A stretch of DNA of 64,000 nt from Clostridia bacterium (GCA_016292635.1 JAEDIC010000003.1:59099-123098), one strand, 5' to 3'; positions 24,788 to 34,121 are shown, counted from the stretch's first letter. Numbers and translations are program-made. The notes: a model not told the origin generated them from the sequence alone.

Positions 24788-27343
24788 TTACTTCTTTTTC
24801 CTGCTGTAAGGAGTGCCTTCAAGGGGAAGCTGAGTGCGGCGGATGCCGTCATAGCGGAGATACGCCTCGGATATGGCAGGGGCGGTAGGTATGGAGGTTA
24901 TCTCGCCTATACCGATTGCGCCGTATGCGCCCTCAACGCCGGGCTTCTCCACGATTATTGTCTCAACCTTGGGAGCCTTATCCGCCTTAAGCAGGCCGAG
25001 GGTGCCATACTTTGCGGTGGGTACGCAATCCACCACGGCGTATTCCTCCGTAAGGGCAAAGCCGGTGGACATTATTACGCCGCCTTCTATCTGGCCCTCA
25101 ACCGACAGGGGATTTACCGCCTTGCCAACATCGTGGGCCGCAACTATCTTATCCAGCGTGCCGTCATCCTTCAGCACCGCCACCTGAGTGGCATATCCGT
25201 AGGCAACATGGCTTACGGGATTGGGCTTATCGGAGCCCAGCTTATCTGTGGGGGGATAGTAATCCGCAAAGAAGTCCTTGCCTTCAAGGTCGTCAAGGTT
25301 CTTGCCCTCAAGGGCTTCATTCAGCAGCACGCAGGCTCTTCTTGCGGCCTCGCCGGTAAGCAGGGTCTGCCTTGAGCCGGAGGTAGTGCCGGAGTCGGGG
25401 GTGCGGTGGCTGTTAGGCGCTTCTATAACTATCTTTTCCCTGGGCAGGCCGGTAGTCTCGTGCACTATCTGCACCAATACCGTTGCAAGGCCCTGACCTA
25501 TGCAGGACGCGCCGGCCAAAACATGAAGCTTGCCCTCCTCCACGATAAGCTTTACACGGCCAACGTCCATCAAACCAACGCCTACGCCCGCATTCTTCAT
25601 GGCGCAGGCAATGCCTGCGTATTTGGAATTTTCGTATACTTCCTTTACCGCCTCAAGGGTCTCCGCAAGGCCTGTGGAAGGGTCAACTATCTGACCGTTC
25701 GGCAGTTCCTGACCGGGACGTATTGCATTGAGGTAGCGGATCTCCCAAGGGCTTATGCCGATATAATCTGCCATTTTGGTAAGCAGGCTTTCCACGCCGA
25801 AGCATGTCTGGGTAACGCCGAAGCCCCGGAACGCGCCGGCGGGAGGATTATTTGTATAGTAGGCTTTGCCGTCTATCTCGAAATTTTGATAGTTGTACGG
25901 GCCCGCCGCATGGGTGCAGGCGCGCTCCAATACGGGGCCGCCCAGAGAGGCGTAGGCTCCGGTATCAGCTATTACCTCCGCATAAACGCCCTGAATTATG
26001 CCGTTTTCATCGCAGCCCATTGTGAATTCCATATCCATGGGATGGCGCTTGGGGTGGATCAGCAGGCTTTCCGCACGGGTCAGCTTCACCTTTACGGGGC
26101 GCTTTGTAAGGTATGCAACCAGCGCCGCCTGATGCTGCACGGTAACGTCCTCCTTGCCGCCGAAGCCGCCGCCAACCAGCTTATTCTCAACGCACACCTT
26201 TTCGAGGGGCAGACCGAGCATGGGCGCTATCTCCCGCTGGGTATCGTATACGCTCTGGTCGGATGAATATACCTTTACGCCGTCTCCCTCAGGGAATGCC
26301 ACTGCGCACTCGGGCTCAAGGAAAGCATGCTCCGTATATGGGGTGGAATATTTTTCCGTAAGCACATACTTGGAGCGGGCGATGGCCTCTTTGGCATTGC
26401 CCCGGGAAACATGCTTGTGCGCCATAAGGTTGCCGCCGCTATGCACATGGGGCGCACCTTCCGCCATGGCCTCATAAGGAGAGCGCACGGGGGTAAGCTC
26501 CTCATACTCAACCTTGACAAGCTTCTTGGCCTCCTCAACTATTTCCGGAGTTTCCGCCGCAACTATGCATATTGAGTCACCAAGATAGTGGGTGATATCC
26601 CCAACGGCTATCATGGTGTCCCAGTCCTTTTTAAGATGACCGACCTTATTATCGCCGGGTATATCCTCTGCGGTAAATACGCCCACCACCCCAGGCAGCG
26701 CCTTGGCGGCAGAGGTGTCTATGGAAAGCACCCGTGCCCTCGGATACCGGGAGCGCAGGGCGCTGGCGTGTATCATGCCTTCCATGTACAGGTCATCGCA
26801 GTATTCGCCATAGCCCAGCACCTTTTCCGCAACATCCACCCTGTGGGCACGGGAGCCCAAGGCAAAGTCATCCTCATGCTCCGGCACGGAGCCCTTGCGT
26901 ATGCATTCCGCCGCAAGCTCAATGGCTTTGACTATTTTTACATAGCCAGTGCAGCGGCAGATGTTATTGCGTATGGCATAGCGTATCTCTTCCTCGGTGG
27001 GGCTTTGGTTTACATCCAGCAGGGCCTTGGCGCACATCACCATGCCGGGAATGCAGAAGCCGCACTGCACGGCGCCGGCTTCACCAAAGGCGTATGTATA
27101 CACCTTCTTTTCAAAATCCGAAAGCCCCTCAACGGTAATGATATTCTTGCCTTCCATACGGTCCGTCTGCTGAACGCAGCACTTTACCGCCTTGCCGTCT
27201 ATAATTATGGTGCAGGTGCCGCATGCGCCTTCGCTGCAGCCGTCCTTAACCGAAACCAGCCCAAGCTCATCCCTGAGATAACGCATGAGCTTTTGATTTT
27301 TTTCCACGGTAACCCGCTTGCCGTTTACTGTAAAGGTCGCCAT
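24788..27343 (-). CDS. xdh: Selenium-dependent xanthine dehydrogenase-like molybdenum hydroxylase
   Basis: 851 residues. Two [2Fe-2S] domains (about 1-155: DGCSEGACGTC, QCGFCIPGMVMC, NNICRCTGY) are fused to a molybdopterin hydroxylase (about 165-851) with GGGFGGKEDVTVQ, PPAGAFRGFG and the catalytic Glu in GIGEITS. There is no FAD domain. This two-domain form with adjacent ygfK and ssnA matches the selenium-dependent molybdenum hydroxylase family, where a labile selenido ligand sits on molybdenum. It likely oxidises a purine or another N-heterocycle. The start at 27343 follows AAGGA by 8 nt. Electrons probably pass to YgfK. Last gene of the ssnA-ygfK-xdh operon. Confidence 0.88.
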   Translation of the reverse strand: MATFTVNGKRVTVEKNQKLMRYLRDELGLVSVKDGCSEGACGTCTIIIDGKAVKCCVQQTDRMEGKNIITVEGLSDFEKKVYTYAFGEAGAVQCGFCIPGMVMCAKALLDVNQSPTEEEIRYAIRNNICRCTGYVKIVKAIELAAECIRKGSVPEHEDDFALGSRAHRVDVAEKVLGYGEYCDDLYMEGMIHASALRSRYPRARVLSIDTSAAKALPGVVGVFTAEDIPGDNKVGHLKKDWDTMIAVGDITHYLGDSICIVAAETPEIVEEAKKLVKVEYEELTPVRSPYEAMAEGAPHVHSGGNLMAHKHVSRGNAKEAIARSKYVLTEKYSTPYTEHAFLEPECAVAFPEGDGVKVYSSDQSVYDTQREIAPMLGLPLEKVCVENKLVGGGFGGKEDVTVQHQAALVAYLTKRPVKVKLTRAESLLIHPKRHPMDMEFTMGCDENGIIQGVYAEVIADTGAYASLGGPVLERACTHAAGPYNYQNFEIDGKAYYTNNPPAGAFRGFGVTQTCFGVESLLTKMADYIGISPWEIRYLNAIRPGQELPNGQIVDPSTGLAETLEAVKEVYENSKYAGIACAMKNAGVGVGLMDVGRVKLIVEEGKLHVLAGASCIGQGLATVLVQIVHETTGLPREKIVIEAPNSHRTPDSGTTSGSRQTLLTGEAARRACVLLNEALEGKNLDDLEGKDFFADYYPPTDKLGSDKPNPVSHVAYGYATQVAVLKDDGTLDKIVAAHDVGKAVNPLSVEGQIEGGVIMSTGFALTEEYAVVDCVPTAKYGTLGLLKADKAPKVETIIVEKPGVEGAYGAIGIGEITSIPTAPAISEAYLRYDGIRRTQLPLEGTPYSRKKK

Positions 27344-27419
27344 ATATCCATTCCTTTCAGATGCACCTTTGGGGATCGCCGCAAAAAGGCAATCCCCAAG
27401 CATGGTTTATTGTAGTTTT

Positions 27420-30377
27420 TTAGCCGATAAGATAAGGATACTCCCTTATTACAGTCAGCATCAGATCCTCAAGCTTACGGTCAAGGTCGCTTGCGCCGTC
27501 CAGAGTGTATTCCTTCACCTGTCCGTCAAGCCTTACCTTTACCTTGGGGCAGTTGGGGCATACCACCATGAAGCCGCTGTTTTCGCTGTCCTCAAAGTCC
27601 TTTTCATTGGCGAAGAGGGTAAACTTATCCTTATAAGGTCTGCCGTTGGTATAGGGGCAGAAATGTGCGCAGTTGCCGCATTCGTTGCACATATAGTCAA
27701 CGTGCAGTATCTGGCGCATATCGTATCCGGGCACCGCTATGGCGATGTTTGCCCTGTTGGGGCATACGGATACGCAGCACTCGCAGACCATGTTGCAGCT
27801 TATGCAGCGATCCGCCTCGCACTTATCCTTCTCCATCAGTTTCATCTTGCGAAGGAGAGCAGCGTCTTTATCCGCATATGCCTCGTCGGGGATGTTGCTT
27901 GCGATAGCATTGCCGGTAATGCTTTCAACGGCGTACTTGGCATCTGCGATAGCCTCGGCTACGGTGGCGGGGCCGCGGCTTGCGTCGCCGGTTACATATA
28001 CTTCGCCGTACTTCCTTTCGCCCCGCTTATATTCCTCAATGCCGTACTTCTTAAGCAGCTCGGCATCTACCTTTTCGCCAACGGCGGCGATCACGCTGTC
28101 CGCATCCACCTCAACGGTCTCGCCGGTTTCAACGGGGCTGCGGCGGCCGGATGCATCCATATCGCCCAGCTTCATTTTATTGCAGAGCAGCTTGCCGTTT
28201 GCCTGCTTTACGGGGGCAGCCAGCTCCATGAACTCCACGCCATCCTCTATTGCAAGCTCAAGCTCCTCAAGGTCGGCGGGCATATACTTGCGGTTGCGGC
28301 GATAAACAAGGGTTACCTTTTCCACGCCGGGAACGCGCTTTGCTGCGCGGGCGGCGTCCATTGCGGTATTTCCTCCGCCTACTACGGCAACCTTCTTGCC
28401 AAGGTTAAGCTCGCCGTCGTTCTTGAAGGCATACAGGAAGTCGATAACGTTTATAACCTTGCCCTCGATGGCAAGCACGCCCTTCTTTTCTGCGCCGCAG
28501 GCAAGGATAATGTGTTCATATCCCTCGGCCTTAAGCTCGGCTGCGGAGGGGGCTTCCTTACCCATTACAAACTGAACGCCGGTCTTCTTGATGAGCTCAA
28601 CGTCCTTATCTATAGCTTCGTCGCTGATGCGGAAGCCGGGGATAACGTTGCGGACGATACCGCCCAAAGTCTCCCGCTTTTCAAATACCGTCACGGCATA
28701 GCCCGCCTTGGCTGCAAAGTATGCCGCCGCAAGGCCGGCAGGGCCGCCGCCAACTATCGCCAGCTTGCCACGGGTAGGCTCAGCGGGCTGGGTCATTGCC
28801 ATCAGCTCATCATATGCGGCCTCTGCGGCAACCAGCTTGGTGCCCCGGATATCCACGGGGGATTCATAGTGGTTGCGCATACACTTGTCCATGCAGTGAT
28901 GTGCGCAGATGGTGCCGGTGATGAAGGGCAGCGGGTTCTTATCGGTGATAACCTTCAGCGCCTCAAGGAACAGGCCCTTGCCGCAAAGCTCGATATATTC
29001 GGGTATATCCTGACCGAAGGGACAGCCGCTCTTGCAGGGCGCCTTGAAGCAATCCGTAAGGGGCAGTACCTTGTCCTTGCCCATGGTGCGCTCGGGGGCT
29101 TCCTTTACGGGCTTTACATGATAGCGATTGGTAACAGCGGCCTCGGAAAGCTTTGCAACGGCCTTGTAATCCACGCCGTCAAACGCCTTGAATTCGCACT
29201 TGTCAAGCAGCTCACCAAGCTGTACCATACGGCCGTATCCGCCGGGCTTGAGTATGGTAGTGGCCATGGTAATGGGCCAAATGCCCGCTTCAAACAGGTC
29301 TTTAATATTGAAGAAGTCGGCGCCGCCGCTGTAAGAGAGGCGAAGCTCGCCTTTGAACTCGTTGGCAAAGCGGTTTGCCATCTCTATGGTGAGCGGATAC
29401 AGTGAGCGGCCGCTCATGTACATTTCCTCGCTGGGCAGCTCGTTTGCCTTCACGTCCACGGGGAAGGTATTGGACAGCTTAAGGCCGAATTCCAGCCCCT
29501 TGCTCTCGGCCAGCGTCTTCAGGCGACGGAACATGGGCACCGCGTCGCAGTACTGAAGGTCCTCACGGAAGTGCCTGTCGTCAAAGGCGATGTAGTCATA
29601 GCCCATGGAATCAAGGCGGGCACGGGCAAATTCATAACCCAGAATGGTAGGATTGCACTTTACAAAGGTATTCAGATTCTTCTCTGTGATGAGGTAGCTG
29701 GCAATGGCCTCTATCTCACCGGGAGGGCAGCCGTGGAGGGTGGAGACGGTAACGCCATCGCATACGCGGGCGGGGGTCTCCGCAATGTATTCCGCCATAT
29801 CGGGGAACATCTCCTTGCCAACTTCCATGCACTCCCTGAATATGGGAGTACCAGATGCGTCCTTCATGCCGTCAATGAAGCTGTTCATCTTGGGGGTCTT
29901 TATACCCTCAAGGTCGTAGCCCACGCTCATGTTAAATACAAATCCATCCGGAGCGCCAAGGCCATACAGTCTGCTGATAATGCGGATGGCGAACCATGCC
30001 TTTACATATTCATCAAATGCCTGGGGAACGTAAAGCTCTGTGGACCATTCGCAGTTATAGCCCTCGTCCTTGGTCCAGATGCAGGGGCGGTTTATGCAGG
30101 CGGCAAGGTCGTCGCCGTCCATCTTCTGTACGGTCTTAAGCTCGAAAAAGCGGGCGCCCGCATAATAGGCAGCCACTATGTTCTGGGCAAGCTGGGTATT
30201 GGGGCCCGCGGCAGGGCCAAAAGGAGTCTCCAGCTTTTCTTTGAAAATAGGCAGTACCTTGTTATTTTTCTTTACATAGGGAGCGTTTACACCGAACACG
30301 GTACCGCATTTGTCATGCTCGTCCCGTATCCAGGTCATAAGCTGTTTAAAGGGGATCGGGGTCATTCTTTCGCTCAT
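27420..30377 (-). CDS. ygfK: YgfK-type Fe-S/NADPH oxidoreductase (putative selenate reductase subunit family)
   Basis: 985 residues. An N-terminal dihydroorotate-dehydrogenase-like barrel (TPFGPAAGPNTQLAQNI near 51) is followed by a GltD-like unit: Cys cluster CFKAPCKSGCP (about 443), FAD site AIVGGGPAGLAAAY (about 540), NAD(P) site AVVGGGNTAMDAA (about 664). Two [4Fe-4S] motifs end it (CISCNMVCECCVSVCP about 858; CNECGNCAHFCP about 897). The family was once called a selenate reductase subunit, but it tracks genomes with selenium-dependent hydroxylases and probably handles electrons for them. The ATG at 30377 has GGAGG 7 nt upstream. Confidence 0.88.
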   Translation of the reverse strand: MSERMTPIPFKQLMTWIRDEHDKCGTVFGVNAPYVKKNNKVLPIFKEKLETPFGPAAGPNTQLAQNIVAAYYAGARFFELKTVQKMDGDDLAACINRPCIWTKDEGYNCEWSTELYVPQAFDEYVKAWFAIRIISRLYGLGAPDGFVFNMSVGYDLEGIKTPKMNSFIDGMKDASGTPIFRECMEVGKEMFPDMAEYIAETPARVCDGVTVSTLHGCPPGEIEAIASYLITEKNLNTFVKCNPTILGYEFARARLDSMGYDYIAFDDRHFREDLQYCDAVPMFRRLKTLAESKGLEFGLKLSNTFPVDVKANELPSEEMYMSGRSLYPLTIEMANRFANEFKGELRLSYSGGADFFNIKDLFEAGIWPITMATTILKPGGYGRMVQLGELLDKCEFKAFDGVDYKAVAKLSEAAVTNRYHVKPVKEAPERTMGKDKVLPLTDCFKAPCKSGCPFGQDIPEYIELCGKGLFLEALKVITDKNPLPFITGTICAHHCMDKCMRNHYESPVDIRGTKLVAAEAAYDELMAMTQPAEPTRGKLAIVGGGPAGLAAAYFAAKAGYAVTVFEKRETLGGIVRNVIPGFRISDEAIDKDVELIKKTGVQFVMGKEAPSAAELKAEGYEHIILACGAEKKGVLAIEGKVINVIDFLYAFKNDGELNLGKKVAVVGGGNTAMDAARAAKRVPGVEKVTLVYRRNRKYMPADLEELELAIEDGVEFMELAAPVKQANGKLLCNKMKLGDMDASGRRSPVETGETVEVDADSVIAAVGEKVDAELLKKYGIEEYKRGERKYGEVYVTGDASRGPATVAEAIADAKYAVESITGNAIASNIPDEAYADKDAALLRKMKLMEKDKCEADRCISCNMVCECCVSVCPNRANIAIAVPGYDMRQILHVDYMCNECGNCAHFCPYTNGRPYKDKFTLFANEKDFEDSENSGFMVVCPNCPKVKVRLDGQVKEYTLDGASDLDRKLEDLMLTVIREYPYLIG

Positions 30378-30400
30378 TGTTGTTCCTCCTCCGTGAAAGA

Positions 30401-31732
30401 TTATGCGTTTATACGGCCCCAAAGATCCTTGGCGGCCTCCATGGTCTTGGCGTTGATCTCATCCTCGTCGCAGCAGAGGAGCTTTCTGTCCTTCATCAGC
30501 AGCTTGCCGTTGCACATTGTGGTTTCGCACTGGCGGCCTGTCATGCCGAATATCATGTGTCCGTCGATATTGTCGGCGCTGAAGGGAGTGAATGCCTTGT
30601 AGTCCATTACGATTATATCCGCTGCTGCTCCGGGCTTCAGCACGCCTAGGGGCTGATCAAAATACTGGGCGCATATCTTGGGATTGTTCTTAAAGAGCAT
30701 ATCGTTAACTTCGCACCAAGCCACATTGGGCATACAGGCGTTGTGCCTCTGGATAATCAGGGCTACCTTAAGGCTCTCCAGCATATCGAAGGTGTAGCTG
30801 TCGGTGCCGAGGCCAACGGTGATGCCTTTCTTTATCATCTGGAGCACGGGGGCGCAGCCAACGGCGTTGCCCATGTTGGATTCGGGGTTGTTGCATACCA
30901 TAGTGCCGGTCTCCTTGATGATATCCATCTCGGCGGCGTTAATGTGTATGCAGTGGCCCAGCATGGTCTTGGGGCCCAGAATGCCGTGGTTCAGCAGACG
31001 GTTTACGCTGCGTGTGCCGTAGTTCAGGGCGGAATCGTATACGTCGTTCATGCCCTCGGATACGTGGATATGGAATCCGGTCATGCCGTTGTTTTCCTTA
31101 ACCATCTTTTCGAAGGTCCTATCGGATATAGTGAACAGCGCATGACCGCCAAACATGGCCTTTATCATGGGGTCATTTTCCTTGGCGCAGTGGCGGATAA
31201 AGTCGCCGTTTTCCTTAATGGCCTGATCGCACTTTTCCTGTCCGTCACGGTCGCTCACCTCATAGCACAGGCAGGCACGCACGCCCAGCTCCTTGGCTAC
31301 CTTTTCTATTTCAAAGAGGCTGCCGGGAATTTCGGCGTAGCTTGCATGATGATCGAACAATGTGGTACAGCCGGTCTTTATGCTGTCGATAAATGTGGTA
31401 TAGGCGCTGTACTTGGTGCCTTTCAGAGTAAGGCGGCGGTCTATGGCCCACCACATGCCGTCCAGTATCTCATAGAAGTTTGTGGGATTGTGGCCCTTTA
31501 TGGAGAGGCCTCTCGCAAGGGCAGAGTAAATATGGGAATGAATATTGATGAAGGCGGGCATTATGACCATGCCCTTGGCATCAACAAATTCGGCTTCGGG
31601 ATACTTGGCCTTCAGGGCGGCGGTTTCTCCCAACTCTACTATTTCGGTACCCTTTACCACCACGCCTCCGTTTTCGATATAGGGCATGGCCTGGTCTCTG
31701 GTAATAACTTTTCCGTTGGCAATAAGATACAT
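30401..31732 (-). CDS. ssnA: SsnA, amidohydrolase of selenium metabolism
   Basis: 443 residues of the amidohydrolase superfamily: metal ligands in INIHSHIYSALARGLS (HxH near residue 64), GFHIHVSEG (His), LGHCIHIN (His) and GLGTDSYTFDML (Asp). SsnA proteins co-occur with Se-dependent molybdenum hydroxylases; some relatives deaminate purines or guanine-like rings, so it may act on the same substrate class. It is the first gene of the operon, 23 nt before ygfK, with an AGGAGG site before its ATG. Confidence 0.88.
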   Translation of the reverse strand: MYLIANGKVITRDQAMPYIENGGVVVKGTEIVELGETAALKAKYPEAEFVDAKGMVIMPAFINIHSHIYSALARGLSIKGHNPTNFYEILDGMWWAIDRRLTLKGTKYSAYTTFIDSIKTGCTTLFDHHASYAEIPGSLFEIEKVAKELGVRACLCYEVSDRDGQEKCDQAIKENGDFIRHCAKENDPMIKAMFGGHALFTISDRTFEKMVKENNGMTGFHIHVSEGMNDVYDSALNYGTRSVNRLLNHGILGPKTMLGHCIHINAAEMDIIKETGTMVCNNPESNMGNAVGCAPVLQMIKKGITVGLGTDSYTFDMLESLKVALIIQRHNACMPNVAWCEVNDMLFKNNPKICAQYFDQPLGVLKPGAAADIIVMDYKAFTPFSADNIDGHMIFGMTGRQCETTMCNGKLLMKDRKLLCCDEDEINAKTMEAAKDLWGRINA

Positions 31733-31898
31733 AAGCAGCCTCCTTGTAATGATGTGATTTTTTAAACCTGATGATTTTTTCAGCTGTGGCAGAGGCAGGC
31801 GTATTGATAAACAAAACGCGCAGCTAAAACAAAATGTTTAAGCCCGCGCGCGAAGCACTCCCTTACAGCCGATTATGATATGCTTTATTTGTGCTATT

Positions 31899-31927
31899 AT
31901 TTTATCACAGCGTTTCGCGCCAATCAA
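31899..31927 (-). promoter_or_regulatory. Promoter of the ssnA-ygfK-xdh operon
   Basis: Minus strand: -35 TTGATT (31922-31927), 17-nt spacer, -10 TAAAAT (31899-31904), leaving a leader of about 160 nt. It lies in the shared region with the divergent regulator gene, so that regulator could control it. Confidence 0.65.
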
Positions 31928-32044
31928 TATGTATTTACCGCCACGCCAAAAATTTTTTTGGGCAAAGCAAATTTTTGGTGTGCGATTTAGAATTGTATGT
32001 TATATTTAGTATTGCAATATATTTCGAAATGGGAGAATCACGCC

Positions 32045-32680
32045 ATGCAGCACAGCACGATAGATATCCTCAGGCGCATTGCCGCGGCAATTGCCGCCCA
32101 GTTTGGCAGCAACTGCGAGGTGGTCGTATACGACCTTACCCTGGAAGACCCCGAAAACATGATAGTTATTCTGGAAAACGGCCATGTTTCAAAGCGCAGC
32201 ATAAAGGCCGGCCCCAGCCATGTGGTTCTTGAGGCCATGAAAGAAGACAAAAAGGACATACCCGATCATTACAACTACCTTACCAAAACCCATGACGGAC
32301 GCATACTCCGCTCAAGCACCATATACATTAAAAACGAAGAAGGCAAGCCCATTGGCATATTCGCCATAAACTACGACCTTACCGACATCATGATGGCTCA
32401 GTCCATCGTTAACGCCCTGGCCCAGCCCGGCGGCCTTGACGAGCCCGAGCGCATACCCACCAACGTAAACGAGCTGCTGGATGATCTGCTGGATCAATCC
32501 ATAAAGCTCATAGGCAAGCCTGTGGCCATGATGAACAAGGAAGACAAGGTAAAGGCCATTCGTTTTCTCAATGACGCCGGCGCAATGCTCATCACCAAAT
32601 CCGGCGACAAGATCGCCAAGCACTTTGGCATAAGCAAATACACACTATACTCTTACCTGGATACATCTGCGCAGCAGTAG
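32045..32680 (+). CDS. YheO-type PAS-HTH transcriptional regulator (DauR-like)
   Basis: 211 residues. The N-terminal YheO-like PAS domain (about 5-115: FGSNCEVVVYDL and GKPIGIFAINYDLTD) is followed by a C-terminal HTH_22-type region (KAIRFLNDAGAMLITKSGDK and AKHFGISKYTLYSYL). Such regulators sense small ligands; E. coli DauR responds to D-arginine. The start at 32045 has GGGAGA 8 nt upstream. Its position, divergent from ssnA with a shared promoter region, suggests it controls the selenium hydroxylase genes; that is inference. Confidence 0.82.
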   Translation: MQHSTIDILRRIAAAIAAQFGSNCEVVVYDLTLEDPENMIVILENGHVSKRSIKAGPSHVVLEAMKEDKKDIPDHYNYLTKTHDGRILRSSTIYIKNEEGKPIGIFAINYDLTDIMMAQSIVNALAQPGGLDEPERIPTNVNELLDDLLDQSIKLIGKPVAMMNKEDKVKAIRFLNDAGAMLITKSGDKIAKHFGISKYTLYSYLDTSAQQ

Positions 32681-32701
32681 ACCGAAATTCCCTTTACTCC
32701 C

Positions 32702-32842
32702 CCTTAGTATTCAGCTTTCCGTTGGGGGGACACCTCCCTTGTCTTTGGTTCGCCTTATATGGGCAATGCCCTTCCCAAAGGAGGTGCATACATAACCATA
32801 TATTTATACCAAAGCGGCCCAACGCCACTTTTTCCAAAGCCT
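32702..32842. repeat. Degenerate intergenic repeat material
   Basis: The 200-bp gap between the regulator and spoVT holds no gene. Around 32811-32838 the sequence AAAGCGGCCCAACGCCACTTTTTCC is paraphrased by the palindromic end of the MITE-like family (a GTGGC-N-GCCAC core with A and T runs), as a lone end. Around 32702-32745 a CCCCCTTAG...TTGGGGGG pair resembles another clostridial intergenic repeat. Both look like remnants. Confidence 0.4.
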
Positions 32843-32877
32843 AAAGGGCGGAAGCATTGCTTCTGCCCTTTATTTTT
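32843..32877 (+). terminator. Terminator between the YheO-type regulator and spoVT
   Basis: Stem AAAGGGC(G)GAAGC paired with GCTTCTGCCCTTT, followed on the plus strand by ATTTTT. It can end the regulator transcript, and less convincingly spoVT on the other strand. Confidence 0.65.
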
Positions 32878-32881
32878 CCCT

Positions 32882-33433
32882 TCAGTTTTCCATCTGCTTT
32901 CCCATAAAGTGGGCGGCGGTCTCGCATACCTTAAGCTCGGTATCCCCCACCATATCCCCCGGCTCCCGGCTCACCATCACCACCGCGCCGATTGCGTCTC
33001 CTGCGGAAAGTATGGGTACTATCACCTGGGCGGTATACCTTGCGGGATCGTCTCCGTCTATTATGCCCTGCATATCCCCCTGACCGGCGCAGATAACCAG
33101 CTTTTCCCTTTCATGCATACAGCGTTCCACATCCTCATGCACCGGACGCTCCATATACTCCCGCTTGCTGCCCCCCGCCACCGCAATAACGGTATCCTTA
33201 TCGCATATGAGGGCCGTGCGGTTAAGGGCCTGAAACAGCGACTCAGCATACTCCTTTGCAAAATCCCCCAGCTCGCCAATGGGGGAATACTTTTTCAGTA
33301 TTACCTCGCCCTCCCGGTCTGTGAATATCTCCAACGGGTCGCCTTCCCTTATTCTCAGGGTTCTTCGTATTTCCTTAGGTATTACTACCCTCCCCAGCTC
33401 GTCGATTCGTCTTACTATTCCTGTGGCTTTCAT
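32882..33433 (-). CDS. spoVT: Stage V sporulation regulator SpoVT
   Basis: 183 residues. The N-terminal AbrB swapped-hairpin domain (IVRRIDELGRVVIPKEIRR, GDPLEIFTD) is joined to a C-terminal GAF-like domain (about 60-178). This is the SpoVT architecture and length; in Bacillus it tunes sigma-G-dependent forespore genes. AGGAGG precedes the ATG at 33433; longer frames lack homology. It is the clearest sporulation marker in the window. The GAF domain carries a run of conserved IVPILSAGDAIGAVVM residues. Confidence 0.92.
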   Translation of the reverse strand: MKATGIVRRIDELGRVVIPKEIRRTLRIREGDPLEIFTDREGEVILKKYSPIGELGDFAKEYAESLFQALNRTALICDKDTVIAVAGGSKREYMERPVHEDVERCMHEREKLVICAGQGDMQGIIDGDDPARYTAQVIVPILSAGDAIGAVVMVSREPGDMVGDTELKVCETAAHFMGKQMEN

Positions 33434-33679
33434 GGTTCCTCCTGTGGTAAACATTGCTTTGTCTTCATAGTATCCGCAGGTTTGGCAGAGGTATTCGGAA
33501 AGAACCATGGTGCATTTTGGAATGTGCCTTTATGTTTTTTTGCGGTTATTCTTGAGGCGTGAAATATCCGAACGGTTTGGCGCGCGCAATATACTCCCTT
33601 GTTATGGCGGCAGATCTCTTTTGCAGCCGCATCAATCAGCTTAATCGGGAATACTCAGGCGCCCCATTTCAGCCTCTGC

Positions 33680-33864
33680 CTGTCGAAAAACCCCTTGGGG
33701 GTTCGGGGCCCCCGGAGGCTTCAATCGGATTTGGCGACCTGTGGGTCAAATCCGCATAAGCCTTGCGCGGCAAGGGTTTCTTTGCATGGCTCCCTGGCCG
33801 TGCCGCAGGCACAAGAGAACCATGCAACCCTCGAAAAAGTGGCGCAATGCCGCTTTTTCGACAG
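33680..33864 (-). repeat. MITE-like interspersed repeat, copy C (reverse orientation)
   Basis: In reverse orientation: the right end is CTGTCGAAAAACCCC at 33680 and the left-end palindrome closes with TTTTTCGACAG at 33864. The internal hairpin arms CATGGTTCTC/GGGAGCCATG pair only if two G-U wobbles are allowed. The left end abuts the terminator hairpin at 33869-33892 of the sodium-pump operon. Confidence 0.9.
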
Positions 33865-33868
33865 CCTG

Positions 33869-33892
33869 AAGGCGCCGTGTACACGGCGCCTT
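33869..33892 (-). terminator. Terminator hairpin of the oadB operon, U run displaced
   Basis: Perfect 12-bp palindrome with arms AAGGCGCCGTGT and ACACGGCGCCTT, 5 nt past the stop of the gamma-like gene. On the minus strand it is followed by CAGGCTGTCG, the mobile repeat end, instead of a U run. Confidence 0.75.
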
Positions 33893-33897
33893 TTTAA

Positions 33898-34107
33898 TTA
33901 TTTGGCGATTTTATTCAGCAGAGCCACCAGCGCCCATATGGCGCAGATAACTACGAATACTCCCAGCAGACCCTTGCCCAGCAGAGGCAGTATGTCCACA
34001 AACGCTTCGGGGCTGAAATGCAGATCAAATGCGTTATTCAGCAGGCCCTTGCCCGTCAGTGACGGTACGTCTACAAATGCTTCGGGGCTAAAATGCAGAT
34101 CAAACAT
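33898..34107 (-). CDS. Small membrane protein, gamma-subunit-like, with an internal duplication
   Basis: 69 residues. The block FDLHFSPEAFVD followed by GKGLL occurs twice (residues 2-23 and 27-48), then one membrane helix GVFVVICAIWALVALLNKI. The helix and its place 14 nt after oadB fit the small OadG/MmdD-type gamma subunit of sodium-pumping decarboxylases. The repeated block is also repeated in DNA (about 25 of 27 bases around the CGCTTCGGGGCT core). A strong AAAGGAGG site precedes the ATG. Confidence 0.6.
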   Translation of the reverse strand: MFDLHFSPEAFVDVPSLTGKGLLNNAFDLHFSPEAFVDILPLLGKGLLGVFVVICAIWALVALLNKIAK

Positions 34108-34121
34108 GGTGTTATCCTCCT

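Noticed and set aside
24788..27343. Selenocysteine codon in the hydroxylase
   Set aside because: The reading frame has no internal TGA; the selenium in this family is a cofactor ligand, not selenocysteine.
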